Part shown: one piece after another, positions 53,922 to 62,606 of the stretch
How the letters are laid out: each line of letters starts with the position of its first letter
How positions within the stretch are numbered: position 1 is the stretch's first letter
DNA from: Micromonospora sp. RP3T
Lineage (GTDB): Bacteria; Actinomycetota; Actinomycetes; Mycobacteriales; Micromonosporaceae
Direction: 5' to 3'
NCBI RefSeq assembly: GCF_003027925.1
Contig: NZ_PYPS01000016.1
Span: 62,001-126,000 of the forward strand
Length of the DNA stretch: 64,000 bases
Position numbers and translations under genes: made by a program
Notes under the pieces: model-generated
Told to the model about the DNA's origin: nothing
The model's input: only the letters and a program-made list of their open reading frames with translations
Databases searched by the model: none

Positions 53922-54887
53922 ATGCGGACAATCAGCGGTATCACCGCGCTGGCCGCCGGCGTCGTGCTCGGCGTCGGCCTGGTGGGGGCACCGGCGCAGG
54001 CGGCCGTGACGGACGACACGACCCGGGCCAACACGCTGACGGCCATGCGGGGAGAGGCGTTCGCGAACGCCAGCTACCTCGCGTACGGCGCGGAGGCGGC
54101 CCGGAACGGCCACGGCAGCATCGCCGCCCTGTTCAGAGCCACCGCCGACACCGAGCTGAACGAGCACTTCACCGAGGAAGCGGCGCTCATCGACTTTGTC
54201 GGCTCCGACGTGGCCAACCTGCGTACGTCGATCGACGGCGAGTGGCACGAGGCCACAGTGGTCTACCCGGGGTACGCCCGGCAGGCCCGCCGCGACCGCT
54301 GCCCCCGGGCGGCCCGACTCTTCGACGAGTTGGCGGCCGACGAGGCGAGACACGCCTCGCAGTTCCGCCTCGCCCTGTACGCGATCACCCACCCGGGCTC
54401 CGGAGCGCGGGTCCCGACCGGTGAACCGGTCCCGCCGGTGCCGATCGTCGCCGGGACGCCGGTCTGCTCCGGCGCGACGCAGGCCAACCTGGAGGCGACG
54501 ATGCGCGGGGAGGCGTTCGCGAACGCGTCCTACACGCTCTACGCCCGGCACGCCCGCGACGGCGGTCGGCTGCGCCTGGCCCAGCTCTGGGAGAACACCG
54601 CCGGTCAGGAACTCGGCGAGCACTTCAGCGAGGCGGCCACGCTCGCCGGCCTGGTCCGCGGCGACGCGGTGAACCTCCGCAAGGCGATCGACGGCGAGAT
54701 CTACGAGGCGACCACCATGTACCCGTCCTTCTCCCGGCAGGCGGCCTCGGTCGGTGAGGACGAGGCGGCCGACCTGTTCGCCGAGATCGCCCACGACGAG
54801 GCCGGGCACGCCTCGGCGTTCCTGCTCGCCCTGGTCGATCTGGAGGTCGGCGGCGCGGGCGGGGCACGCGACGCCCGCCGGAGCTGA
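53922..54887 (+). CDS. secreted tandem rubrerythrin-like protein
   Basis: 321 residues. Signal peptide with cleavage likely after APAQA near 28. Two homologous four-helix units of about 120 residues: MRGEAFANASYLAYGAEAAR and MRGEAFANASYTLYARHARD; each then has an E-x-x-H pair (ELNEHF / ELGEHF), an IDGE helix and ExRH/EAGH near its end (DEARHASQF / DEAGHASAF). These are rubrerythrin-type diiron ligands. Role possibly peroxide or iron handling outside the membrane. Good GAGAGGGGA site before the ATG. Confidence 0.85.
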   Translation: MRTISGITALAAGVVLGVGLVGAPAQAAVTDDTTRANTLTAMRGEAFANASYLAYGAEAARNGHGSIAALFRATADTELNEHFTEEAALIDFVGSDVANLRTSIDGEWHEATVVYPGYARQARRDRCPRAARLFDELAADEARHASQFRLALYAITHPGSGARVPTGEPVPPVPIVAGTPVCSGATQANLEATMRGEAFANASYTLYARHARDGGRLRLAQLWENTAGQELGEHFSEAATLAGLVRGDAVNLRKAIDGEIYEATTMYPSFSRQAASVGEDEAADLFAEIAHDEAGHASAFLLALVDLEVGGAGGARDARRS

Positions 54888-54897
54888 GCCGGCTCAG
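54884..54897. other. palindrome spanning two convergent stops
   Basis: CTGAGCCGGCTCAG is a perfect 14-bp palindrome that contains the TGA of the ferritin-like gene and the TGA of the minus-strand nnaR. Only six bases separate the two stops. No longer terminator hairpin is available there. Confidence 0.7.
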
Positions 54898-55982
54898 TCC
54901 ACCCGCAGGCGGTAGCCGCGCTTCACCACGGTCTGCACCACCCGGGGCGCCCGCAGCCCCACCCGCAGCCGGGCCACCGCCATCTCGACGGCGTGTTCGT
55001 CAGCGCCCCGGGGCAGCGTGCGCAGCAGCGCGGTGCGGGAGAGCACCTTCCCGGGCGACGCGGCCAACGCCCGCAGCACGGCCATCGGGGCCGGCGCCAA
55101 CTGGCGCAGCTCCCCGTCCACCACCGCGGCGTGACCGCGCAACGTGAGCACGTGCCCCGCCGCCTTCACCGAGACCGTGCGGCGGGGCAGTTCCTCGACG
55201 ATGGTCCGGACCAGCGCGCCGAGCCGGGCCCGGCTCGGCGCGCTGACCGGCACCCCGCGCCGCACCAGCGGTTCGGCGGTGACCGTGCCCACGCACCCGG
55301 CCAGCACGTCGCCGCGCAACGCCGCCAGCACCGTCTCGGTCCGGTCCCCGGCGGCCCGCAGCAGCGCCTCGGCCGCCGGGGCGGAGGTGAACGTGACCGC
55401 GTCGACCAACCGCCCGGCGACCAGGTCGATGAGCCGGTGCAGCGGCGCCGGGTCGGCCGGTGGCGCCCACCGGTAGACCGGCACCTCGATCACCGTGGCC
55501 CCGGCCGCGACCAGCGCCTCGGTGCACTCCGGCTGCCGGTCGCCGTGCAGTTGCAGCGCCACCACCTGGCCGGCCACGCCGCGCCGGACCAGGTGCTCGA
55601 CCACCTCGTCGCAGGACTCCGAGGCGGGCGACCAGTGCTCGCGCAGCCCGGCCGCGCGGATCGCCCCGGTCGCCTTCGGCCCGCGGGACACCACGTACGC
55701 CCGGGTGAGCGTGTCCCGCAGCGGCTCGGCCAGCCCCCAGCCCTCGGCCGCCTCCAGCCAGCCCCGCATCCCGATGCCGGTGTTGGCCATCAGCACGTCC
55801 GGCGGGTGTGCCAGGCAGGCCCGGGTCGCCTCGCGCAGGTCGGTGTCGTCGGCCAGCGGCACGATCCGCAGCGCCGGGGCGAGCACCACCCGGGCGCCGC
55901 GCCGCTGGAACAGCGCGGCCAGCTCGTCGCGCCGCCGGTCCGCGGTGACCCCGATGGTGAAGCCCGCCAGTTCGTCCCGCAT
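54894..55982 (-). CDS. nnaR: nitrate/nitrite assimilation regulator, HemD-winged helix
   Basis: 362 residues. Residues 1 to about 255 form a uroporphyrinogen-III synthase (HemD)-like domain (FTIGVTADRRRDELAALFQR, DAVTFTSAPAAEALLRAAG). Residues 270-362 are an OmpR-type winged helix (LAPAPMAVLRALAASPGKVL, HAVEMAVARLRVGL, VKRGYRLRVD). This fusion matches NnaR of Streptomyces coelicolor, which cooperates with GlnR at nitrate genes. A true HemD role in siroheme supply cannot be excluded. ATG adjoins the nirD stop. Confidence 0.88.
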   Translation of the reverse strand: MRDELAGFTIGVTADRRRDELAALFQRRGARVVLAPALRIVPLADDTDLREATRACLAHPPDVLMANTGIGMRGWLEAAEGWGLAEPLRDTLTRAYVVSRGPKATGAIRAAGLREHWSPASESCDEVVEHLVRRGVAGQVVALQLHGDRQPECTEALVAAGATVIEVPVYRWAPPADPAPLHRLIDLVAGRLVDAVTFTSAPAAEALLRAAGDRTETVLAALRGDVLAGCVGTVTAEPLVRRGVPVSAPSRARLGALVRTIVEELPRRTVSVKAAGHVLTLRGHAAVVDGELRQLAPAPMAVLRALAASPGKVLSRTALLRTLPRGADEHAVEMAVARLRVGLRAPRVVQTVVKRGYRLRVD

Positions 55983-56330
55983 TCACTCCTCCTGCCGCAG
56001 CCGTACCTCGACCAGGCCGTCCCGGCAGCGCACCCGGTGCCGCCGCAGCGTCACCCCGGGCAGGTCCAGGCAGTGCCCGGTGGTGAGGTCGTACACCTGC
56101 TTGTGCAGGGGGGAGGCGAGCGTCGGCACGCCGCCCCGGCTGCCCACCAGGCCCCGCGACATCACGTACGCGCCGCCGACCGGGTCCAGGTTGTCCACCG
56201 CGAACAGTCCGCCGACGGTACGGAAGAGCGCGACCTGCACGCCGTCCACGAGCGCCGCCACGCCCCGGTCGAGGTCGAGCCGGTCCAGCGGGCAGACCGG
56301 CGTCCAGCGCACCGTCACGGTCGGGCTCAT
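55983..56330 (-). CDS. nirD: nitrite reductase small subunit NirD
   Basis: 115 residues, Rieske-like beta fold: VRWTPVCPLDRLDLDRGVAA, VALFRTVGGLFAVDNLDP, LASPLHKQVYDLTTGHCLDL. The Cys-x-His cluster ligands of true Rieske proteins are missing, as in E. coli NirD. Partner of NirB. ATG overlaps the nirB stop by four bases. Confidence 0.96.
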   Translation of the reverse strand: MSPTVTVRWTPVCPLDRLDLDRGVAALVDGVQVALFRTVGGLFAVDNLDPVGGAYVMSRGLVGSRGGVPTLASPLHKQVYDLTTGHCLDLPGVTLRRHRVRCRDGLVEVRLRQEE

Positions 56331-58867
56331 CGGCGTACCTCCGGCAGGCCCAGCACGACGGGCTGCCGCCGGCCCTCTCCGCCCGGTGGCGCACCGCGTG
56401 CCGGCACCGGCTGGCCCCGCTCCACCGCGAAGGTGATGGACGGGTCCGGCACGTCCGGCGCGTTGACGAACGAGGTGAAGCGGCGCAGCCGTTCCGGGTC
56501 CTCCAGCACGTCCCGCCACTCGTCGGAGTACCCGTCGACATGCCGGGCCATCGCCGCGTCGAGGTCGGCGCAGAGCCCCAGCGCGTCGTCCACCAGCACC
56601 GACCGGAGGTGGTCGAGGCCGCCGTCCATGGCCTCGATCCAGGCGGCCGTCCGCTGCAGGCGATCCGCGGTGCGCACGTAGTACATGAGGAACCGGTCGA
56701 TGAGCGTGACCAGTTCCTCGGTGCTCAGGTCGGTGGCGAACAGGTCGGCGTGCCGGGGCCGGAAGCCGCCGTTGCCGCCGACGTACAGGTTCCATCCGGT
56801 CTCGGTGGCGATGACGCCGAAGTCCTTGCCGCGCGCCTCGGCGCACTCCCGGGCGCAGCCGGAGACCGCCGACTTCAGCTTGTGCGGCGCGCGCAGGCCC
56901 CGGTAGCGCAGCTCCAACGCGATGGCCAGCCCGACCGAGTCCTGCACGCCGTACCGGCACCAGGTGTCCCCGACGCAGGACTTCACCGTGCGCAGCGCCT
57001 TGCCGTACGCGTGCCCGGACTCGAAACCGGCGTCGACCAGCCGGCGCCAGATCTGCGGGAGCTGGTCGACCCGCGCGCCGAACAGGTCGATCCGCTGCCC
57101 GCCGGTGATCTTGGTGTAGAGCTGGAAGTCCCGCGCCACCTCGCCGATCGCGATCAGCTTTTCCGGCGTGATCTCGCCGCCGGGGATCCGGGGCACCACC
57201 GAGTAGCTGCCGTCGCGTTGCAGGTTGGCCAGGAAGTGGTCGTTGGTGTCCTGGAGGGACGCCGCCTCGCCGTCCAGCACGTGCCCGGTGCCGAGCGAGG
57301 CGAGGATCGACGCCACCACCGGCTTGCAGATGTCGCAGCCGCGTCCGCGCCCGTGTTCGGCGACCAACCGGGAGAACGTGCCGATGCCCCGCACCCGGAC
57401 CAGGTCGAACAGCTCCTGTCGGCTCAGGTCGAAGTGCTCGCAGAGCGCGGTGGACTGCCGCACCCCGGCGGCGTCCAGCAACTGCTTCAGCATCGGCACG
57501 CAGGAGCCGCAGCTCGTGCCGGCCCGGGTGCAGGCCTTCAGCGCCGGCACGTCGGTCGCCCCGCCGGCGATCGCCGCGTCCAGGTCGGCCCGGGTCACCG
57601 CGTTGCAGGAGCAGATCTGCGCGGCGGCCGGCAGTGCGCCGGCCCCGGCCCCCGGGCCGCCGGCCGGGGCGAGCAGCGCCAGCGGGGGACCGGGCAGCGG
57701 CCCGCCGACGCTCGCCCGCAGCGTCGGGTAGGCGCTCGCGTCGCCGACCAGCACGCCACCGAGCAGCGTCCGCGCGTCGTCGGAGAGGACCAGCTTCGCG
57801 TACGACCGGGTGACCGGGTCGGTGTACGTCACGTCGAGGCAGCCGGCGGTGACGCCGTGCGCGTCGCCGAACGAGGCCACGTCCACGCCGAGCAGCTTCA
57901 ACTTGGTGGCGGTGTCCGCCCCGGGGAACGTGGCCCCGCCACCGAGCAGCCGGTCGGCGACCACCTCGGCGGTCGCGTACCCGGGCGCGACCAGGCCGTG
58001 GCAGACGCCCTCCACCGCCGCGCACTCGCCGACCGCCCAGATCCGCTCGTCGGCGGTCCGGCACGCCGCGTCCACCAGCACCCCGCCGCGCGGACCCAGC
58101 GGCAGCCCGGCGGCGCGGGCCAGCTCGTCGCGGGGTCGGATGCCGGCCGCGACCACCACCAGCTCCGCGTCGACCGTGCGGCCGTCCGCGAGGTCCAGCG
58201 CGGCCACCGTGCCGTCCGGGCCGGGGCGCAGCGCCGTGGTGGCCACCCCGAGGTACGGGGTGACGCCCAGCTCCTCCACGTAGCGCCGGAGCATCGCCCC
58301 GCCGGCGTCGTCCACCTGCACCGGCATCAGCCGGGGCGCGAACTCGACCACGCTGGTGGCGAGCCCCAGCAGGCGCAGCGCGTTGGCCGCCTCCAGGCCG
58401 AGCAGGCCGCCACCGATCACCGCGCCGGTCCGCCGGCCCCGGGCGTGCGCCCGGATCGCGGCCAGGTCGTCGAGCGTCCGGTAGACGAAGACGCCCGGCA
58501 GGTCGGTGCCGTCGACCGGCGGTACGAACGCGTACGAGCCGGTGGCCAGCACCAACGCGTCGTACGGGTGCTCGCCGGTCGCCGTGGTCACGACCCGTCG
58601 CGCCCGGTCCACGCCGGTGGCCGGCTCGCCCAGCCGCAGCTCCACGCCGGCGTCGGGGGTGTGCAGGCGCAACTCGTCCGCGTCGACGCCGTCGAAGACG
58701 GCCGAGAGCCGCACCCGGTCGTACGCCGGACGCCGCTCCTCGGCCAGCACGGTGACCCGCCACCGCCCGTCCCGGTCACGGGCCCGCAGCGCCTCCACGA
58801 AGCGCTGCCCGACCATCCCGTTGCCGACCACCACCAGCCTGCTGATCCGCTCGCCTCGCTCGCTCAT
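56327..58867 (-). CDS. nirB: NAD(P)H nitrite reductase large subunit NirB
   Basis: Reduces nitrite to ammonium in the cytoplasm. 846 residues. FAD/NAD domain at the N-terminus (LVVVGNGMVGQRFVEAL, GAVIGGGLLGLEAANAL); BFD-type [2Fe-2S] domain near 420-470 (CSCNAVT and GTSCGSC); ferredoxin-like half-domains; siroheme/[4Fe-4S] site with CVGDTWC near 630 and SGCARECAE near 669. ATG (58867) chosen at the Rossmann start; the open frame extends 73 codons upstream inside the neighbour. Confidence 0.97.
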   Translation of the reverse strand: MSERGERISRLVVVGNGMVGQRFVEALRARDRDGRWRVTVLAEERRPAYDRVRLSAVFDGVDADELRLHTPDAGVELRLGEPATGVDRARRVVTTATGEHPYDALVLATGSYAFVPPVDGTDLPGVFVYRTLDDLAAIRAHARGRRTGAVIGGGLLGLEAANALRLLGLATSVVEFAPRLMPVQVDDAGGAMLRRYVEELGVTPYLGVATTALRPGPDGTVAALDLADGRTVDAELVVVAAGIRPRDELARAAGLPLGPRGGVLVDAACRTADERIWAVGECAAVEGVCHGLVAPGYATAEVVADRLLGGGATFPGADTATKLKLLGVDVASFGDAHGVTAGCLDVTYTDPVTRSYAKLVLSDDARTLLGGVLVGDASAYPTLRASVGGPLPGPPLALLAPAGGPGAGAGALPAAAQICSCNAVTRADLDAAIAGGATDVPALKACTRAGTSCGSCVPMLKQLLDAAGVRQSTALCEHFDLSRQELFDLVRVRGIGTFSRLVAEHGRGRGCDICKPVVASILASLGTGHVLDGEAASLQDTNDHFLANLQRDGSYSVVPRIPGGEITPEKLIAIGEVARDFQLYTKITGGQRIDLFGARVDQLPQIWRRLVDAGFESGHAYGKALRTVKSCVGDTWCRYGVQDSVGLAIALELRYRGLRAPHKLKSAVSGCARECAEARGKDFGVIATETGWNLYVGGNGGFRPRHADLFATDLSTEELVTLIDRFLMYYVRTADRLQRTAAWIEAMDGGLDHLRSVLVDDALGLCADLDAAMARHVDGYSDEWRDVLEDPERLRRFTSFVNAPDVPDPSITFAVERGQPVPARGAPPGGEGRRQPVVLGLPEVRR

Positions 58868-60354
58868 GACACCTGCACCGCCTCCCGATCCGCATCCGTC
58901 TCGCGCACCTCGTCGGTTGTCGGCGGGTCCGCCGCGGCGAGCCAGGCGGCGATGCCGGTCACCGCGTCCCGGCAGCCGCCACAACCGGTGGCGGCCCGGG
59001 TCGCCGCGGACAGCGCCGCGACGCTCCGGGCGCCGGCCCGCCAGCCCGCCACCAGCGCGCCCCTGGTCACGTCGTTGCACCGGCACACGACGGCCGCGTC
59101 CGGCATCAGCGCCGGCGACGCGGCCGGCTCGGCGGGTGCGCCCACCGCGCGGCCGAGCAGCAACGCGCGCCGGTCCGCCGGCACCGGCGCGCCCCGGTCG
59201 AAGAGCTGCACCACGGTGCCGACCGCCGGGTTGTCGCCGAGCAGGATCGCGCCGGTCAGCCGCTCGTCGCGGATCCGCAGCCGGGCGTACGTGCCGCGGG
59301 CCGGGTCGGCGAACGTCAGCTCCTCGACCGGGCCGGTCCCGTCCGGGTCGCCGGTCCCGGCCAGCTCACCCATCGCGGCCAGGTCGATCCCGGCCGCCTT
59401 CAGCCGGGTCACCGTCGGTCGGGGCCGGTAGCGGGCCGCCGCGTCGTCCCCGGTCAGCACGTCGGCGACCACCCGCGCCTGCGTCCAGGCCGGCGCGACC
59501 AGCCCGGTCAGCGTCCCGTCGTGCTGGGCGCAGTCGCCCACCGCCGAGATACGCGGGTCGCTCGTCCGCATCCGGTCGTCCACCACGACGCCCCGGTCGA
59601 CGGCGAGCCCGGCCGCCCGGGCCAGCGCGGTGTCCGGGCGTACGCCGCAGCAGAGCACCAGCAGGTCGGCCGCGAGCGGCTCACCGTCGGCCAGGTGGAG
59701 CCGGACGCCGTCGGCGTCGGCGGTCACCCGGGTCGCCGGCACGCCGAGCCGGGCCCGGACGCCGAGCCCGGTCAGGGTGGTCGCGAGGACCGCCCCGGCG
59801 GTCGGGTCGAGCTGCCGTTCCATCAGGTGCCCGTGCGGGTGGACCACCGTCACGTCGAGGCCCCGGGCGGCGAGGCCCCGGGCCGCCTCCAGCCCGAGCA
59901 GCCCGCCGCCGAGCACCAGGGCGCGACGCGCGTCCCGGGCGACGGCGAGGATCCGCCGGCAGTCGGCGAGCGTACGGAACGGGACCACCCGGTCCGGCAG
60001 CGGGTCGAGCCCGGGCAGCGGTGGCACCACGGCCCGGCTGCCGGTGGCCAGCACCAGATGGTCGTAGCCGTACCGGCCGCCGTCGGCGGTGCGGACCTCC
60101 CGGGCCGTCCGGTCCACGGCGGAGACCGACGAGCCGGTCCGCACGTCCACCCGTGGACCGAGCGCCTCGACCAGCTCCACGTCCGGTTCGCCGATCTTCC
60201 CGGCGAGCAGCGTGGAGAGCATGATCCGGTTGTACGCCCGGTGCGGCTCCGCCCCGAGCACGGTGATCCGCCGGTCCCCGCCCCGCGCGTGCAGCTCGGC
60301 GGCGAGCCGGGCCCCGGCCATGCCGTAGCCGACGACGACGACGCGCCCGGTCAT
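58864..60354 (-). CDS. FAD-dependent reductase for nitrate reductase (NasB-like)
   Basis: 496 residues. Two Rossmann motifs, VVVVGYGMAGARLAAELHAR and ALVLGGGLLGLEAARGLAAR, followed by LDPTAGAVLATTLTGLGV and a C-terminal BFD-like [2Fe-2S] domain at about 430-480 (CRCNDVT and GCGGC). Probably carries electrons from NAD(P)H to the nitrate reductase catalytic subunit encoded before it; alternatively a second nitrite-reductase-like flavoprotein. Four-base ATGA overlaps on both sides place it inside the operon. Confidence 0.88.
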   Translation of the reverse strand: MTGRVVVVGYGMAGARLAAELHARGGDRRITVLGAEPHRAYNRIMLSTLLAGKIGEPDVELVEALGPRVDVRTGSSVSAVDRTAREVRTADGGRYGYDHLVLATGSRAVVPPLPGLDPLPDRVVPFRTLADCRRILAVARDARRALVLGGGLLGLEAARGLAARGLDVTVVHPHGHLMERQLDPTAGAVLATTLTGLGVRARLGVPATRVTADADGVRLHLADGEPLAADLLVLCCGVRPDTALARAAGLAVDRGVVVDDRMRTSDPRISAVGDCAQHDGTLTGLVAPAWTQARVVADVLTGDDAAARYRPRPTVTRLKAAGIDLAAMGELAGTGDPDGTGPVEELTFADPARGTYARLRIRDERLTGAILLGDNPAVGTVVQLFDRGAPVPADRRALLLGRAVGAPAEPAASPALMPDAAVVCRCNDVTRGALVAGWRAGARSVAALSAATRAATGCGGCRDAVTGIAAWLAAADPPTTDEVRETDADREAVQVS

Positions 60355-62459
60355 GCCCGCTCCACCCGGACCGCGCAGATCTTGAACTCGGGCATCCCGG
60401 AGACGGGGTCGAGCGCGTCGTTGGTGACCGAGTTGGCACGGGCCGCGCCGGGCCAGTGGAACGGGGCGAAGACGGTGTCCGGCCGGATCGCCGGGCTGAG
60501 CCGGGCCGGCGCGCGCAGCTCGCCCCGGCGGGAGACCACCCGTACCGGCGTCCCGTCGGTCACGCCGAGCCGGGCGGCCAGGTCGGGGTGCAGCTCGACG
60601 AAGCCGCCCGGTGCGGCCCGGCGCAGCGCGGCGACCCGTCGGGTCTGTGTGCCGGACTGGTACTGCGCCAGCACCCGGCCGGTGGTGAAGTGCAGCGGAT
60701 AGTCGGCGCAGACCGGCTCGGCGGCCGGGCGGTGGGTCACCGGGTGGAACCGGGCCCGGCCGTCCGGGGTGGGGAACCGGTCGGCGAAGAGGCGGGGCCG
60801 GTCCGGTCCGTCCTCGTCCGGGCAGGGCCAGAACACGCCCTCGTCGGCGTCGATCCGTTCCCAGGTGATCCCGGCGTAGTCGGCCGGACCGCCGGCCGAC
60901 GCACGGCGCAGCTCCTCGAACACTGTCCGCGGGTCGGTCGGCAGCGGTGCGCCGTCGGTCAGGCGGGCGGCCAGCGCGGCGAGGATCTCCAGGTCGGTAC
61001 GGACGCCGGCGGGTGGCGGGCGGAACGCGCGCCGGCGCAGCACCCGTCCCTCCAGGTTGGTCATCGTGCCGTCCTCCTCGGCCCACTGGGTCACCGGCAG
61101 CACCACATCTGCCAGCTCGGCCGTCTCCGAGCGGAGCAGGTCGGCGACCACGAGCAGGTCGAGGTCGCGCAGCCGGGACTCGATCCGGGTGGCGCGCGGC
61201 GCGGAGACGACCGGGTTGGAGCCGAACACCAGCAGCGCCCTCGGCCCGGACGGGGTGCCGAGCGAGTCGAGCAGTTGGTAGGCGGGCACCCCCGGGCCGG
61301 GCAGCGTCGCCGGGTCGACGCCCCACACGCCGGCCACGTGCGCCCGGGCCGCCGGGTCGTCGATCCGCCGGTAGCCGGGGAGCTGGTCGGCCTTCTGACC
61401 GTGCTCCCGGCCGCCCTGCCCGTTGCCCTGCCCGGTCAGGCAGCCGTAGCCGGAGCCGGGACGGCCGGGCAGGCCGAGCGCGAGCGCCAGGTTGATGAAG
61501 GCGCTGACCGTGTCGACGCCCTTGGCGTGCTGCTCGGCGCCCCGGGCGGTGAGGATGATCGCCCGGTCCGCGTCGGCCAGCGCGCGGGCGGCGGCCTCCA
61601 GGTCGGCCACCGGCACCCCGGAGAGGCGCTCCGCCTCCGCCGGCCAGCAGCCGGCGACGGTGCGCCGGACCTCGTCGAACCCGGTGGTACGCGCCGCGAC
61701 GTACGCCCGGTCGACGAGGCCCTCGGTGAGCGCGATGTGCAGCAGCGCGTTGGCCACCGCCAGGTCGGTGCCGGGCAGCGGTTGCAGGTGCAGGTCGGCC
61801 TGGCGGGCGGTGGCGGTGGCCCGGGGGTCGATCACGATCAGCCGGCCGCCGCGCTCCCGCTGGTCGGCGACGTGCCGCATCAGCGGCGGCATGGTCTCGG
61901 CCGGGTTCGCGCCGACCAGCAGCAGCGTGTCCGCCCGGCCCAGGTCGGCGAGCGGGAACGGCAGGCCCCGGTCGACGCCGAACGCGCGGTTGCCGGCCGC
62001 GGCGGCCGACGACATGCACCAGCGTCCGTTGTAGTCGATGTGCCGGGTGCGCAGCGTCACCCGGGCGAACCGACCCAGCGCGTACGCCTTCTCGTTGGTC
62101 AGCCCGCCGCCGCCGAAGACCGCGACCGCGTCCGGGCCGTACCGGTCGCGGACCGTGTGCAGGCCGGCGGCGACCCGGTCGAGCGCCTCGTCCCAGCTCG
62201 CCGGGCGCAGCTCGCCGCCGGGCCGGTCGCGCAGCAGCGGCGTGGTGAGCCGCTCCGGGTGGTCGAGCAGCTCGGCGGCGGTCCAGCCCTTCTGGCACAG
62301 CCCGCCCCGGTTGGTGGGGAAGTCCCGTGCGCCGACCTCGACGACGTCGCCGGCGTCGCGCAGCACCATGCCGCACTGCAACGCGCAGTACGGGCAGTGC
62401 GTGGCCGCCTCCCGGGGGAGCACCCCCGATCGCGTCGCCACGCGTGCACCGTCTGTCAT
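60351..62459 (-). CDS. nasA: assimilatory nitrate reductase catalytic subunit
   Basis: Molybdopterin-guanine-dinucleotide enzyme reducing nitrate to nitrite. 702 residues. N-terminal [4Fe-4S] site C22, C25, C29 (CPYCALQCGM) and C55 (GLCQKGW). RWCMSSAAAAGNRAFGVDRG near the Mo site, LLLVGANPAETMPP, and DVVLPVTQWAEEDGTMTNLE. C-terminal MGD domain HFTTGRVLAQYQSGTQTRRV. Has no C-terminal BFD domain. ATG taken; a GTG six codons in is possible and matters because the GlnR-like box lies only 24 bases upstream. First gene of a five-gene operon. Confidence 0.96.
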   Translation of the reverse strand: MTDGARVATRSGVLPREAATHCPYCALQCGMVLRDAGDVVEVGARDFPTNRGGLCQKGWTAAELLDHPERLTTPLLRDRPGGELRPASWDEALDRVAAGLHTVRDRYGPDAVAVFGGGGLTNEKAYALGRFARVTLRTRHIDYNGRWCMSSAAAAGNRAFGVDRGLPFPLADLGRADTLLLVGANPAETMPPLMRHVADQRERGGRLIVIDPRATATARQADLHLQPLPGTDLAVANALLHIALTEGLVDRAYVAARTTGFDEVRRTVAGCWPAEAERLSGVPVADLEAAARALADADRAIILTARGAEQHAKGVDTVSAFINLALALGLPGRPGSGYGCLTGQGNGQGGREHGQKADQLPGYRRIDDPAARAHVAGVWGVDPATLPGPGVPAYQLLDSLGTPSGPRALLVFGSNPVVSAPRATRIESRLRDLDLLVVADLLRSETAELADVVLPVTQWAEEDGTMTNLEGRVLRRRAFRPPPAGVRTDLEILAALAARLTDGAPLPTDPRTVFEELRRASAGGPADYAGITWERIDADEGVFWPCPDEDGPDRPRLFADRFPTPDGRARFHPVTHRPAAEPVCADYPLHFTTGRVLAQYQSGTQTRRVAALRRAAPGGFVELHPDLAARLGVTDGTPVRVVSRRGELRAPARLSPAIRPDTVFAPFHWPGAARANSVTNDALDPVSGMPEFKICAVRVERA

Positions 62460-62483
62460 GTCGGAAAAGCGTGCCGCCGGGCG

Positions 62484-62521
62484 GTTTCCGGCCCGGGTCC
62501 CTTCTGTTTCGGTCCTGTCAA
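62484..62521 (-). promoter_or_regulatory. GlnR-like box upstream of nasA
   Basis: On the minus strand: TTGAC-n6-GAAAC-n6-GACCC-n6-GAAAC, matching the GlnR pattern of alternating gTnAC and GaAAC half-sites on 11-bp spacing; the two GAAAC sites are perfect and 22 bp apart. It ends 24 bases before the nasA ATG. It suggests nitrogen control of the whole nitrate operon. Confidence 0.75.
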
Positions 62522-62543
62522 GAGCGCCTCACACCGCAGGGGG

Positions 62544-62572
62544 CTGACGGCACGGATCGACTGGTCTAGAAT
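62544..62572 (+). promoter_or_regulatory. probable promoter of methyltransferase gene
   Basis: CTGACG (62544-62549), 17-bp spacer, TAGAAT (62567-62572); transcription would start about 25 bases before the start codon. Confidence 0.6.
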
Positions 62573-62600
62573 GTGAGAAAATTGTCCCACTTAATGGGAG
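62573..62600 (+). promoter_or_regulatory. overlapping inverted repeats at transcription start
   Basis: Three related half-sites GTGAGA (62574-62579), TCCCAC (62585-62590) and TGGGAG (62595-62600) form two overlapping dyads. The last includes the ribosome-binding GGGAGG. Candidate operator directly downstream of the -10. Confidence 0.45.
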
Positions 62601-62606
62601 GCAGAT

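Noticed and set aside
58864..62376. 1170-codon minus frame joining part of nasA's region to the FAD reductase
   Set aside because: The real NasA uses another frame with intact Fe-S cysteines; only the 496-residue part from 60354 is conserved.
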